A stretch of 44,433 nucleotides of DNA, taken from positions 1-44,433 of the IMG/VR virus record IMGVR_UViG_3300035183_000669, one strand, 5' to 3'. This document shows positions 1 to 8,413 of the stretch, one piece after another. How positions within the stretch are numbered: position 1 is the stretch's first letter; each line of letters begins with the position of its first letter. The notes under the pieces were generated by a model. That model was not told where the DNA came from. It saw nothing but the letters and a program-made list of their open reading frames with translations, and made no database searches. The position numbers and the translations under genes are program-made. Source of the DNA: a virus.

Positions 1-1
1 T

Positions 2-748
2 GTATTGCCATACCAGACGATAGATATTAGTAACATCAAACGCATGGAAGATCTTCCTGTGTTTGAGTATGGTTGCGATTCGAGTTATAGTTGGAGTACG
101 AGATTTAAACACTTAGCTAAAGATTGGGATGAAAAAGAATTAGTTGATGAATTATATCGTCTTGGCGTTGAACGTTTTGGAATGGCTGAAGGTTGGTTTA
201 ATCAAAGAACTGGCCAAGAAATTCAACTTTGTTTCACTGGTGGAGAGCCAATGCTTCAGCAGAAAGCCATGATGGCTATTCTCAATGAAGCTAATGAGAG
301 ATTTGGCGCATTTGGCCCCAAACTTGTTACAATTGAAACTAATGCTACTAGATTTCTGACTGAAGAATTTAAGAAATTTCTTTATGATAGGGATTTTGAA
401 TTAACTATTGCCTGTTCTCCGAAATTATTCACAGTAAGTGGAGAAAAGAATGCAGTCTATTTAGATGTCATTGAAGAATATATGCATTATGCTGATACAG
501 GCATTTTGAAATTTGTAGTAAACGGTACTAAGGAATGTTGGGATGAGCTTGATAGCTACACGGACAAATTGGCTGAGCTTATCAGCAAAGATAGATTTTG
601 GAGTTTGTGGGTGATGCCCGTTGGCGCAACTAAAGAACAGCAAGAATCACCGAGTATAGCAGAAATTGCCAATGAGGCAATGCGTCGCGGATTTTATGTT
701 GCGACACGTAATCATATTCATGTGTATGGCAATGTGGTGGGTAGCTGA
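2..748 (+). CDS. queE: QueE-like radical SAM 7-carboxy-7-deazaguanine synthase (5' truncated)
   Basis: The reading frame is open to the left edge, so the N-terminus is missing; 248 residues are visible. The FTGGEPML motif (about residue 79), the ETNAT segment and the ACSPK segment are typical of QueE, which turns 6-carboxy-tetrahydropterin into 7-carboxy-7-deazaguanine, a precursor of preQ0, queuosine and deazaguanine DNA bases. GCDSSYSW matches the third cluster cysteine and following Asp of CxxxCxxCD. Oddly, no other Cys occurs in the 24 visible residues before it, so either the Cys spacing is expanded or two ligands are absent. The stop overlaps the helicase start (TGATGG). A QueD-like gene lies at 42357. 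Family assignment is firm; exact activity is inferred. Confidence 0.82.
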   Translation, partial: VLPYQTIDISNIKRMEDLPVFEYGCDSSYSWSTRFKHLAKDWDEKELVDELYRLGVERFGMAEGWFNQRTGQEIQLCFTGGEPMLQQKAMMAILNEANERFGAFGPKLVTIETNATRFLTEEFKKFLYDRDFELTIACSPKLFTVSGEKNAVYLDVIEEYMHYADTGILKFVVNGTKECWDELDSYTDKLAELISKDRFWSLWVMPVGATKEQQESPSIAEIANEAMRRGFYVATRNHIHVYGNVVGS

Positions 749-2124
749 TGGATGTTACAAGTGAGAAACTTATCTTAAGTTCTTTAGTTCAAGATGAAGA
801 TTATGTACGTCAAGTATTACCATTCTTAAAGAGCGAATACTTCAACGATAAGGTCGAAAAGGCAGTTTTTGAAACCATTCGTTCTTATCTTTTAGAATAT
901 AACACCCTGCCTAATAAAACTACTTTACTGGTTGACATTCGCAACCATGATGATCTGAATGAAAAAGAGATTGCTGAAGCCGAATCTATCATTCGTGATA
1001 TTTTCAGAATTGAACGTCCGACTGATTCTAAGTGGCTGATTGGACAGACAGAAGAGTTCTGTAGAACGAAAGCCATCTATAATGCCATCGTGAAGGCAAT
1101 TTCGATATATGATGGCACTGACAAAACTATGACTCCGCATGCCATTCCTGATATGATAAAGGAGGCGGTGAGTGTAAGTTTTGATAGCCATATAGGCATG
1201 GACATATATGATGATGCAGGGATTCGTTATGATTATTATACATTACCAGAAAGTAAGATTCCTTTCGATATCGATCTATTGAATGATATTACTAATGGTG
1301 GAGTCAGTCGAAAGACGCTCAATGTTGTTGTTGCGGGAGTGAATGTTGGTAAGACTTTATCTTTAATACATTTCGCTTGCGCTTATGCTCGAGCGGGTTA
1401 CAATGTGCTTTATTTTACTTTGGAGATGCGAGAGGAAGAAATTCTGAAGCGAATGGATGCTAATATGTTGAAAACTCCAATTAATGAGTTGGGTAAACTA
1501 GGCCGCGAAACGTTTATTGATGAGGTTGAGAAACTTCGAGCGAAATCTTATGGTAAGATAAAAGTAAAAGAATATCCTCCAGGTTCGGCGCACGCGGGTC
1601 ATTTCAAACATATTATCAATGAATTAAAACTAAAACAACGTTTTGTTCCTGATGTCATTATGGTGGATTACATTGGAATAACAGGCAGTTCAAGGATGAG
1701 AATGGGTCAGCAGAACAGTTATTTTTATTTGAAAGCCGTGGCTGAAGAATTGCGCGCTTTGGCTGTCGAAACTAACACCATTCTTTGGACTGCAATGCAA
1801 TTGACTCGAAGTGGCATAACAAACACAGATGTAGAGATTACTGATGTCTCTGAATCGATGGGTATTCCAGCAACTGCAGATTTCATGATATCTATTACTC
1901 GAACGGAAGAATTGGATGGTTTAGGACAAGTACTTTTCAAACAGCTTAAAAATCGTTATGGTAATAAAACGAATAGGTTGAGATTTGTGGTGGGTGTCGA
2001 TCTCGATAGACAAACATTGTATAATGTCAACAGCAGTGAACAAGATGATATAATTGCTCAAGAAAGAATAGTAACTAATACAACTAATTTGAAAGAGAAG
2101 TTCAAGCAGTTGAATGGTGAATGA
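748..2124 (+). CDS. 41: Replicative DNA helicase, T4 gp41/DnaB-like
   Basis: A 458-residue RecA-fold helicase that should unwind DNA 5'-3' ahead of the replication fork and pair with the gp61-type primase at 9775. The Walker A motif GVNVGKT has its Lys at residue 202, and the GVNVGK form is the one seen in T4 gp41. Walker B is VIMVDYIG with Asp307. The N-terminal 150 residues are helical, as in the DnaB/gp41 N-domain. Length is close to T4 gp41 (475 aa). The ATG overlaps the end of the QueE-like gene. The gene ends just before a late promoter box, so it probably closes an early or middle unit. Confidence 0.93.
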   Translation: MDVTSEKLILSSLVQDEDYVRQVLPFLKSEYFNDKVEKAVFETIRSYLLEYNTLPNKTTLLVDIRNHDDLNEKEIAEAESIIRDIFRIERPTDSKWLIGQTEEFCRTKAIYNAIVKAISIYDGTDKTMTPHAIPDMIKEAVSVSFDSHIGMDIYDDAGIRYDYYTLPESKIPFDIDLLNDITNGGVSRKTLNVVVAGVNVGKTLSLIHFACAYARAGYNVLYFTLEMREEEILKRMDANMLKTPINELGKLGRETFIDEVEKLRAKSYGKIKVKEYPPGSAHAGHFKHIINELKLKQRFVPDVIMVDYIGITGSSRMRMGQQNSYFYLKAVAEELRALAVETNTILWTAMQLTRSGITNTDVEITDVSESMGIPATADFMISITRTEELDGLGQVLFKQLKNRYGNKTNRLRFVVGVDLDRQTLYNVNSSEQDDIIAQERIVTNTTNLKEKFKQLNGE

Positions 2125-2130
2125 TAAATA
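2123..2130 (+). promoter_or_regulatory. T4-type late promoter box
   Basis: GATAAATA matches T4 late consensus TATAAATA in 7 of 8 bases. It overlaps the helicase stop and sits about 25-30 bases before the nucleotidyltransferase start, so it could drive the 2155-8413 late operon. Confidence 0.6.
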
Positions 2131-2154
2131 TTTAGAAACAAGATGAAAGGCGCC

Positions 2155-3261
2155 ATGTTAACATTCAAGCAATTTTTCTTACTCGAAGGCGGAAATGTAG
2201 TCATAGATGATCAAGAAGCAACTCGCATTGATCTCAATAAAGTTAAGAGATCGGAAATCGTGAAGTTGCTGCTTACTGGTCTGGATGCTATCAATCGTGC
2301 ATTCGAAAAACAGCATGGCTTGCCGCTTTGGAGTAAAGACTTATTCAAATCTAGAGAATTTTTAAGCGGCAGTGCTTTTCATTTCTTCAATCTCGGAAAA
2401 ATAAGCGACGAAGAATTTGTTAATGTCAAATCTACCGTTGGGGATATTGATACTCAGGTTGATGGTAACTTAGATAAGTCTATAGTAGAATTTTTGAACG
2501 CAAATAAAGGGAAGAGTTTTGGGCCATTGACTTTAATTGGATACAAAACGAGTGCTAACCAACACATCACATTATGGCGTCTTGACAAATATAACATGAA
2601 TATTCAGATTGATCTGGAACTAGTTGAATTTGGTCCAGATGGTAAACCGACGCCTTGGTCTAAGTTTAGTCATTCGAGTGCCTGGGAAGATTTGAAAGCG
2701 GGATTGAAAGGCGTTGCGCACAAATATTTGCTGCAAGCTTTAAATGCTCGAGGATTGCACGATCTAGTCATTAAAGCTAAAACATCTCGAGGTAAAGATA
2801 AGGTCGTGAAGAAAAGTATCATGGCATTTTCTGTGACGCACGGATTGCGTCAGCGTCTGGTACCAGTAAGAGATGAGCAAGGCAATCACGTCCATGTAGA
2901 TGGTTTGCCAGCTTATCACGAGCTCAGTACATCAGAAAGTAAGAACATCACGGATCTGGATCAGATTTTCAGAATATTTTTCAATCGAGAGCCTACTCCT
3001 GAAGACCTCAAAGATATGGGTAGTTTCATTGGGCTTGAAAAATTGATTGCGCGCTATTATAATAAACAAGAGCAACAGATGGTCATTGATGGTTTCATGA
3101 ACAAACTTTGGGGTCCAGGAGCTCAAGGTCTTTATCGAGGAGATAAAGAACGGGATTACCGAGAAAAACTTGTCATGGCAAAACACCTTCTTCAAACGCT
3201 TGGTGGTTCTCTCGACAAGTATCAAGAAATGATAGAAGATTATTATAAAGGTTACCGATAA
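2155..3261 (+). CDS. Pol-beta-fold nucleotidyltransferase with capsid-targeting-like N-terminus
   Basis: The protein of 368 residues begins MLTFKQFFLLEGG. This resembles the T4 capsid-targeting peptide MKTYQEFIAE and ends in an LxE prohead-protease-type site. An in-frame ATG at 2143 would add four residues; 2155 is preferred because it follows AAAGG and puts the tag at the terminus. The catalytic core looks like a Pol-beta/MNT nucleotidyltransferase: SGSAF, then GDIDTQVD (the DxD pair), then a third Asp in IQIDLELVEF. Substrate is unknown; nucleotide transfer to RNA or protein is possible. It is followed without a gap by a ligase-fold gene (stop/start overlap TAATG) and an NMNAT-like gene, all apparently late. 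Fold call moderate, delivery by packaging inferred. Confidence 0.6.
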   Translation: MLTFKQFFLLEGGNVVIDDQEATRIDLNKVKRSEIVKLLLTGLDAINRAFEKQHGLPLWSKDLFKSREFLSGSAFHFFNLGKISDEEFVNVKSTVGDIDTQVDGNLDKSIVEFLNANKGKSFGPLTLIGYKTSANQHITLWRLDKYNMNIQIDLELVEFGPDGKPTPWSKFSHSSAWEDLKAGLKGVAHKYLLQALNARGLHDLVIKAKTSRGKDKVVKKSIMAFSVTHGLRQRLVPVRDEQGNHVHVDGLPAYHELSTSESKNITDLDQIFRIFFNREPTPEDLKDMGSFIGLEKLIARYYNKQEQQMVIDGFMNKLWGPGAQGLYRGDKERDYREKLVMAKHLLQTLGGSLDKYQEMIEDYYKGYR

Positions 3262-4154
3262 TGCTGAGCTTCAAAGAATTCATCGAAGAACAAGTCGCAC
3301 CAACAACCAGGCAAGGAATCACACATCTTCAGGACATGAAACCTGAAGAGTTTATATCTTGGATCAAGGAAGTTAAAGCAGCGGGAGGAATTCTTTCGAA
3401 TTATAAAGTCGTAATGAAAATTGATGGGCTTGGTGCTCGTTTTGGTAAAGCAAAAGATGGCAGACCATTCTTTGAAGGTAGCCGAACTGGACCAATCTTC
3501 GATTCAGGGGCATTCAGCGCCTATGCCTTAGCAAAAGGATCTTCTGAAGAAATCTTGTTACGCGCGAAACATTATGATGATATGCTTGAAATTATAAAGA
3601 ATGCTGAGTTCATGAAAGTGATCCCTAATGATACGAAAATTGTTTGTGAAATATTTTACAATCCTATGGCTCATGAAGATGAAGATGGTATCACTTTCGT
3701 GACGGTAAAATATGATAAGAGTAAACTCGGCAAACTTATGAGCATCATGCCCTATACTGTTTTGCAAGCCAGTACAGGATTGGAACATCCACAGAAACAA
3801 GAAATTTTGGATGCTCTCTATAAACAAAGTAATGATGAAATTCGCTTCATAGATCCGAATTTGAAGATGCATAGTATTGATATCAACGGCATCATTGATA
3901 CTGTACATACCCTCGATGATGATGCTCTAAGAATACTCAAAAGTAGAAAAGCTTCTGATCGAGAGGCAAAACAAAATATTCTAGCTATCATTCAGAAAGC
4001 GAAGGATGAATTAGCTAAGTATTTACTTGCTCATCCTGGTATCGAAGGTAAATTCAAGCTCGGACCGAATATCGAAGGTATCGTTATACACATTAATAAT
4101 AAGCCGTACAAGATCACAACCGACGAATTCAAAGCCAGTAAAAGGAAAGCATAA
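3261..4154 (+). CDS. ATP-dependent ligase-fold nucleotidyltransferase with capsid-targeting-like N-terminus
   Basis: A 297-residue protein starting MLSFKEFIEEQ, a T4 internal-protein-like tag with an IxE cleavage-type site. The KxDG nucleophile motif is MKIDGLGARFGK with Lys53. Further covalent nucleotidyltransferase motifs are FFEGSRTGP, the acidic CEIFYNP, EGIVIH near the C-terminus and a final Lys segment (KPYKI). This is the RNA/DNA ligase superfamily pattern, but no OB-fold domain is obvious, so it could be a small RNA ligase or another AMP-transferring enzyme. It overlaps both neighbours by one base (TAATG), indicating translational coupling with the nucleotidyltransferase upstream and the NMNAT-like gene downstream. 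It differs from the replicative ligase at 41032. Confidence 0.68.
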   Translation: MLSFKEFIEEQVAPTTRQGITHLQDMKPEEFISWIKEVKAAGGILSNYKVVMKIDGLGARFGKAKDGRPFFEGSRTGPIFDSGAFSAYALAKGSSEEILLRAKHYDDMLEIIKNAEFMKVIPNDTKIVCEIFYNPMAHEDEDGITFVTVKYDKSKLGKLMSIMPYTVLQASTGLEHPQKQEILDALYKQSNDEIRFIDPNLKMHSIDINGIIDTVHTLDDDALRILKSRKASDREAKQNILAIIQKAKDELAKYLLAHPGIEGKFKLGPNIEGIVIHINNKPYKITTDEFKASKRKA

Positions 4155-4858
4155 TGGAAGAGAAGAAAGAATATCCGAAACCTGGAAAAAAGAAAGTTCA
4201 GCTCTTTATAGGTCGAATGCAGCCTGTTCATCTGGGTCATAAGAAGATCATTGATAGCATGACTAATCCTGTGATTGTTATCGTGAAAGGTGAGAAATCT
4301 AGCGAAGATCGCCTCAGGAATCCATTCAGCGCAGAATATCAAATTAAACTCATCAAGAAAATTGCTCCGCAGGCAGAGATTATTACCGCATCTAGTGGAT
4401 ATCTCCCGAAAATATTGGCGCAACTTCGCGAAAAAGGCATGGAGGTAGATACAATTTATGCAGGAGCAGATCGAATTACAGGCTACAAAAAGCAAATTGA
4501 AAGCGCTAATGCTAAGATGGATCCTGAATATAGGTACAATGTCAAATTCAAAGAAACTGATAGAGTGACAAGTGCGACAGCAGTGCGTAATGCTATTCGC
4601 TCGGGTGATGAACAAGAATTCAGAAAACTCATGCCGAAAGAACTTTGGGGTGAATTTGAAACCATGAAGAAAACGCTTAGTGAATCTTTTGATTTTGATT
4701 TGCTGTCATTTGAAGAATGGTTGAATGAAGAAGGTGAGGGTTCTTCATTGAACACATCGGATCAGATAGCCCAGAAAGATCAACCTCTTGGAATCAAAAA
4801 GAAGAAAAAGAAAAATGAAGAAGATGAATGCGAGGAGGATGAATCTGAATCTGAGTAA
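4154..4858 (+). CDS. NMNAT/cytidylyltransferase-like nucleotidyltransferase
   Basis: A 234-residue HxGH-family nucleotidyltransferase. GRMQPVHLGHKK carries the HxGH motif near residue 27, and TSATAVR is the ISSxxR-type motif, as in nicotinamide mononucleotide adenylyltransferase (NadM type), which makes NAD+ from NMN and ATP. After the catalytic domain comes SFEEWLNE (residues 185-192), which resembles the capsid-targeting tags on neighbouring proteins but sits near the C-terminus. The tail is a run of Lys followed by a very acidic stretch, like the tail of the small protein at 25598. It overlaps the ligase-fold gene by one base. NAD synthesis is the likely role; other nucleotidyl acceptors are not excluded. 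Confidence 0.75.
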   Translation: MEEKKEYPKPGKKKVQLFIGRMQPVHLGHKKIIDSMTNPVIVIVKGEKSSEDRLRNPFSAEYQIKLIKKIAPQAEIITASSGYLPKILAQLREKGMEVDTIYAGADRITGYKKQIESANAKMDPEYRYNVKFKETDRVTSATAVRNAIRSGDEQEFRKLMPKELWGEFETMKKTLSESFDFDLLSFEEWLNEEGEGSSLNTSDQIAQKDQPLGIKKKKKKNEEDECEEDESESE

Positions 4859-4872
4859 CATGAGGATTTGAT

Positions 4873-5640
4873 ATGGCATTACCTACTGTAAAATATCCGA
4901 CTTTTGAGCTGACTATTCCAAGCACTAAGAAGAAAATCAAGTTCCGTCCTTTTTTAGTTAGAGAACATAAGCTACTACTACAAGCTATCGAATTGAATGA
5001 TAGTGCCAATTTCATCAATACAATTTACAAAATAATCGAAGCTTGCACTTTTGGGAAGGTTGATGTTGAAAATCTTGCGATGTATGATATTGATTACATT
5101 TTCTTAATGCTCCGTGCGCGTAGTATTGGTGAATTGGTTCCCGTTGAATATAAATGTATGGCTGAAGTCAAAAAGACGAATGAGAATGGTGAGGAAATTA
5201 CTGAAACTTGTAACAACAAAGTTCGTCTGAATCTTGATCTGAATCAAGTGGAAGTTCATATTCCCGAAGGATATGAAAAGAATCGTATCATTATGATAGG
5301 TCCTGATATGGGACTTAAATTGCGTGCTCCGACTTTTGCGCAATTCAAAGAACTGAGTAAAATTGAAAACGTCGAAGGTTTATTCAACGTTACAGAAGCC
5401 TTCATCTATAGTTGTACAGAATGCGTTTTTGATGGGGATAAGATTTTTGTTCCTGGTAAAGATTTCACTCAACAAGAATTATCAGAGTTCATAGAAAATT
5501 TACATAGTGATGCGATCGATAAGATCAATGAATTTTTTGCTAATATGCCTTATGTGGCGTTGAATGTACATGTTCGTTGCCCTAAATGTGGTAATGAAGA
5601 CGATATAGAAATCAGAGGCTTAGAGGATTTTTTCGTATAA
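4873..5640 (+). CDS. T4 gp26/gp51-like baseplate hub assembly protein
   Basis: A 255-residue protein resembling the T4 baseplate family that includes gp26 and gp51, involved in hub assembly. A C-terminal zinc-ribbon-like knuckle, RCPKCGNED, and an internal Cys pair (YKCMAEV and ETCNNK) are visible. A strong ribosome site, ATGAGGATTTGATATG, precedes the start. The stop overlaps the next small gene (ATAATG), and the tape-measure-like gene follows. This looks like the paired tail-assembly chaperones that precede tape measure genes in many phages. Family call is from sequence pattern only. Confidence 0.68.
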   Translation: MALPTVKYPTFELTIPSTKKKIKFRPFLVREHKLLLQAIELNDSANFINTIYKIIEACTFGKVDVENLAMYDIDYIFLMLRARSIGELVPVEYKCMAEVKKTNENGEEITETCNNKVRLNLDLNQVEVHIPEGYEKNRIIMIGPDMGLKLRAPTFAQFKELSKIENVEGLFNVTEAFIYSCTECVFDGDKIFVPGKDFTQQELSEFIENLHSDAIDKINEFFANMPYVALNVHVRCPKCGNEDDIEIRGLEDFFV

Positions 5641-5813
5641 TGATTGGTAATGGCGAGCTGCTTGATCTCATGAAGAGTAATTTTCTACTAATGAATGAGC
5701 ATCATTTCAGCTTGTCAGAGATCGAAGATATGGTACCATACGAACGAGAAATTTACATTATGTTACTTCTAGATCATCTAGAACTCAAGAAAAAAGCAGC
5801 ACAGCAGAAATAG
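5640..5813 (+). CDS. Small tail-assembly chaperone-like protein
   Basis: A 57-residue ORF whose ATG overlaps the previous stop. The segment HHFSLSEIEDMVPYEREIYI resembles the short second tail-assembly chaperone (lambda gpT-type) found immediately before tape measure genes, with its acidic turn, Pro-Tyr-Glu-Arg core and Lys-rich end. It lies between the gp26/gp51-like gene and the tape-measure-like gene and is spaced two bases from the latter. No frameshift slip site is obvious; coupling is by stop/restart. Too short for a firm family call. Confidence 0.62.
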   Translation: MIGNGELLDLMKSNFLLMNEHHFSLSEIEDMVPYEREIYIMLLLDHLELKKKAAQQK

Positions 5814-5815
5814 AC

Positions 5816-8413
5816 ATGTTACCCGTATTTTTAGCCGCAACCAGAACAATCGCACGTAGTGTTGGTATTCCTCGTGGCATCAGCGAGATTAAAACTGGTA
5901 GCTTGAGAGAAATTGCCAGAAAAATTAGGCGAGAAGCTCCCAGTGCAGTTTGGCGTGCAGCGGGTGGCAATCAAGTACCTGTGTTAGATACCATATTCAA
6001 TAAATGGAATGAGAGAAGGATTTCTCGTCTCGATGAAATAGAAAATGCTAGAGTTACTGGGAATAAGAAAGCTGAAGCAAGTGATATTAAATTTGCACGC
6101 GAGATAAACCGCGAACGTGCAACTAGTAGAAAACTACAGGAAGAAATTTTAAGAAAAGAAGAGGCAGATAGAGTTGCCGCAGCCCATGAAGCTGCACATC
6201 AGAGAGCTATTGCAGCGACTTTAGGTAGAGAAGAAGTAAACTATCTTCAGCGGATTAGCTATGACATTGCGCAATTGAAAGAATATGTGCTTAGACATGG
6301 AATTTGTTGCGAATCGAGTAATGAAAATAAAAAACCAAGCGGATTATTCAGAGGATTGCTTGGCATCTTACCTCTAGGACTCCCGTTTCTTGGTAGGAAA
6401 ATTTTAGATGTTTTTGGAGGGAGAATAAGTGTTATCAAGAATGTCGGCAGTAAAGTAATTGATTTGATCGGGGCTGGTGGAAGGGGAATAGCTGGAGTCG
6501 CTAAAAGTTCTGCTCCCAAGATCAAAAGATTCTTAGAGGGTGCAACAGGGTTTGCAGGGAAAGCTGTAAGAGGATTGAAAACAAGCGCAGCAGATGTGAT
6601 TGCTCGCAGTGGCGTATTAGAAAATGTTAAAAATGCCTCTTCTGGTATATTGAAAGGTATCGGTGCTACAGGCAGGATCACTGGAGTTGCTAAAAATGTT
6701 GTTACTCCTCTTTTAACGACCACTGCAGAATTACTAGATCCTGCCTTAGCGGTTACATCTGCGGGTTTGACTGGTTGGGAGGTTGGTAAATGGCTTAATA
6801 GAAAGATGGGAGGAACGGATATCGGTAGGATCAAGGACAAGATCTTTGACAATATCTTCTCGACTATAGATGCCTTAACTGGCGGTGGAATCAGTGGAAA
6901 TAAAAATATTGCTGAACAGAATTGGAAAGAAAGTTCTCTAGGTAAATTTGCTGAGGAAACGAAACAGAAAGTTTCAAATATCATACAAAAAGTGGCTGAT
7001 GTTATTGTGCCGCCTGCAAGTGCTTCGGAAACCGATGAAAAGATAGAAAAGCAAAAGTTTCAGAGAATTGAATTACAAAAATTCGAAAGAGTTGAGAAGA
7101 TTGATAAAGATTTGATTGCCGCCATTAATGCTAATAATGAAAAATTAGATGAGATGAATGAGTCTCTCAAAGTTATTAGCAGTGATAGTTGGCTTGAAAA
7201 ATTGGGAGATAATTTAAAAAATGGAATGGGTTTCCTAGCAAGTCGATTTGGTGAAAGGTTGAGAAGTGGTGCTCAGAGATTAGAGGAATGGGGGAGAAAG
7301 CTCCAAGAAGATACTGGTACTGGAGTTACTCAGCGATTGAAAAGATTCGCAGGCGGAGTTGCCGAAAAAGTTGGTTCTGGTTTAGAATCTGTTGCCATGA
7401 AAGCAGGTGAGATTGGTTATGATTTACAGAAAGGCAGTAAAAGTCAACTTGAATTGGCGAAAGCTTTCCAAGGAAGTAAAACTATAAAGGGTTTAACACC
7501 CGAACAGACGAAAGCTTATGCAGGTAATGTAGCGGCTACTGAAAGTGGCGGGAAATTAGATATAGTAAATCAATATGGTTTTGTTGGACAATATCAGTTT
7601 GGTGCGGATGCTTTAGCTGATCTCGGGTTCATAGATAAAGAGAAACTTGCCAAAGCAAAAGCCGAAGCTAGAGCCGCGGGTAAGGATTGGTACAAGAGTG
7701 GCTTGCATAAAAAATTCTTAGAAGATCCTAGAAATTGGATTAATGAAGGTGGCCGTGAAGCCTTCATGAAAAATAAGAAAATTCAAGATGAGTTGTTCAT
7801 CGAATATACAAATAGAAACATCGAAGCAGGATTCAGAAGTGGTGCGCTCACTAAAGAAAGCACTCCTGAACAGATAGTTGCTTATGCCAAGGCAGCGCAT
7901 TTGAAAGGAGTCGGAGGAGCTAACAATTACTTCTTGCGAGGAATAGATAGCGCAGACGCTTATGGCACGACAGTTAGTAAGTACGCAAAAGATGCTTCTA
8001 AAAATGTAATAGCACTAAGCAAACAAATCGCGGAAGCTACAACGCCAACCACAGCTAGTGTTCAGCCAGTTACAAATAAAGCTGAAATGAGCATATTTCC
8101 CCTTACCTATGATAATTCTCTCATGACGTCTGGGAGAATTGAGATGGCATCAACTAATGACTTGACAAGATTGATGCCTGTCTCTCAAACAAAAGTAGGG
8201 GATGTTGTGAGTCTACAAACGATGGAAACAAGAAAGGCTGAACAACAAAGTCTTCAGCCTATCGTCATTAATGCTGGTGGATCTGCTCCAGCGCCTGTGG
8301 TTGTTCCGACAAATAAAGTATCTAATACTGGATCGGCGCCCATGGTTACGCGCAATCAAGACAGTAGCATCCGCCGCATTACAGATGCATTGATGAGTTA
8401 TGGTTTGTCTTGA
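5816..8413 (+). CDS. Tape-measure-like tail protein with lytic transglycosylase domain
   Basis: A large 865-residue tail protein. The N-terminal third is charged and helical (residues 60-130, Arg/Glu/Ala-rich), followed by a long Gly/Ala/Ile/Leu-rich region (about 160-330) with hydrophobic helices typical of tape measure proteins. Around residues 565-660 there is an SLT-type muralytic domain: VAATESGG with catalytic-type Glu576, then NQYGFVGQYQFG. The C-terminus is Thr/Pro-rich with ENTSIRRITDAL-like ends. It likely sets tail length, crosses the envelope and locally cuts peptidoglycan during DNA entry. It could instead be a hub/lysin protein. It ends overlapping the convergent spanin gene by 16 bases. 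Confidence 0.72.
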   Translation: MLPVFLAATRTIARSVGIPRGISEIKTGSLREIARKIRREAPSAVWRAAGGNQVPVLDTIFNKWNERRISRLDEIENARVTGNKKAEASDIKFAREINRERATSRKLQEEILRKEEADRVAAAHEAAHQRAIAATLGREEVNYLQRISYDIAQLKEYVLRHGICCESSNENKKPSGLFRGLLGILPLGLPFLGRKILDVFGGRISVIKNVGSKVIDLIGAGGRGIAGVAKSSAPKIKRFLEGATGFAGKAVRGLKTSAADVIARSGVLENVKNASSGILKGIGATGRITGVAKNVVTPLLTTTAELLDPALAVTSAGLTGWEVGKWLNRKMGGTDIGRIKDKIFDNIFSTIDALTGGGISGNKNIAEQNWKESSLGKFAEETKQKVSNIIQKVADVIVPPASASETDEKIEKQKFQRIELQKFERVEKIDKDLIAAINANNEKLDEMNESLKVISSDSWLEKLGDNLKNGMGFLASRFGERLRSGAQRLEEWGRKLQEDTGTGVTQRLKRFAGGVAEKVGSGLESVAMKAGEIGYDLQKGSKSQLELAKAFQGSKTIKGLTPEQTKAYAGNVAATESGGKLDIVNQYGFVGQYQFGADALADLGFIDKEKLAKAKAEARAAGKDWYKSGLHKKFLEDPRNWINEGGREAFMKNKKIQDELFIEYTNRNIEAGFRSGALTKESTPEQIVAYAKAAHLKGVGGANNYFLRGIDSADAYGTTVSKYAKDASKNVIALSKQIAEATTPTTASVQPVTNKAEMSIFPLTYDNSLMTSGRIEMASTNDLTRLMPVSQTKVGDVVSLQTMETRKAEQQSLQPIVINAGGSAPAPVVVPTNKVSNTGSAPMVTRNQDSSIRRITDALMSYGLS

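Noticed and set aside
6259-6984. 241-codon antisense frame under the tape-measure-like gene
   Set aside because: It is an out-of-frame mirror of a low-complexity coding region, lacks a ribosome site and has no recognisable domain, while the + frame is clearly coding.
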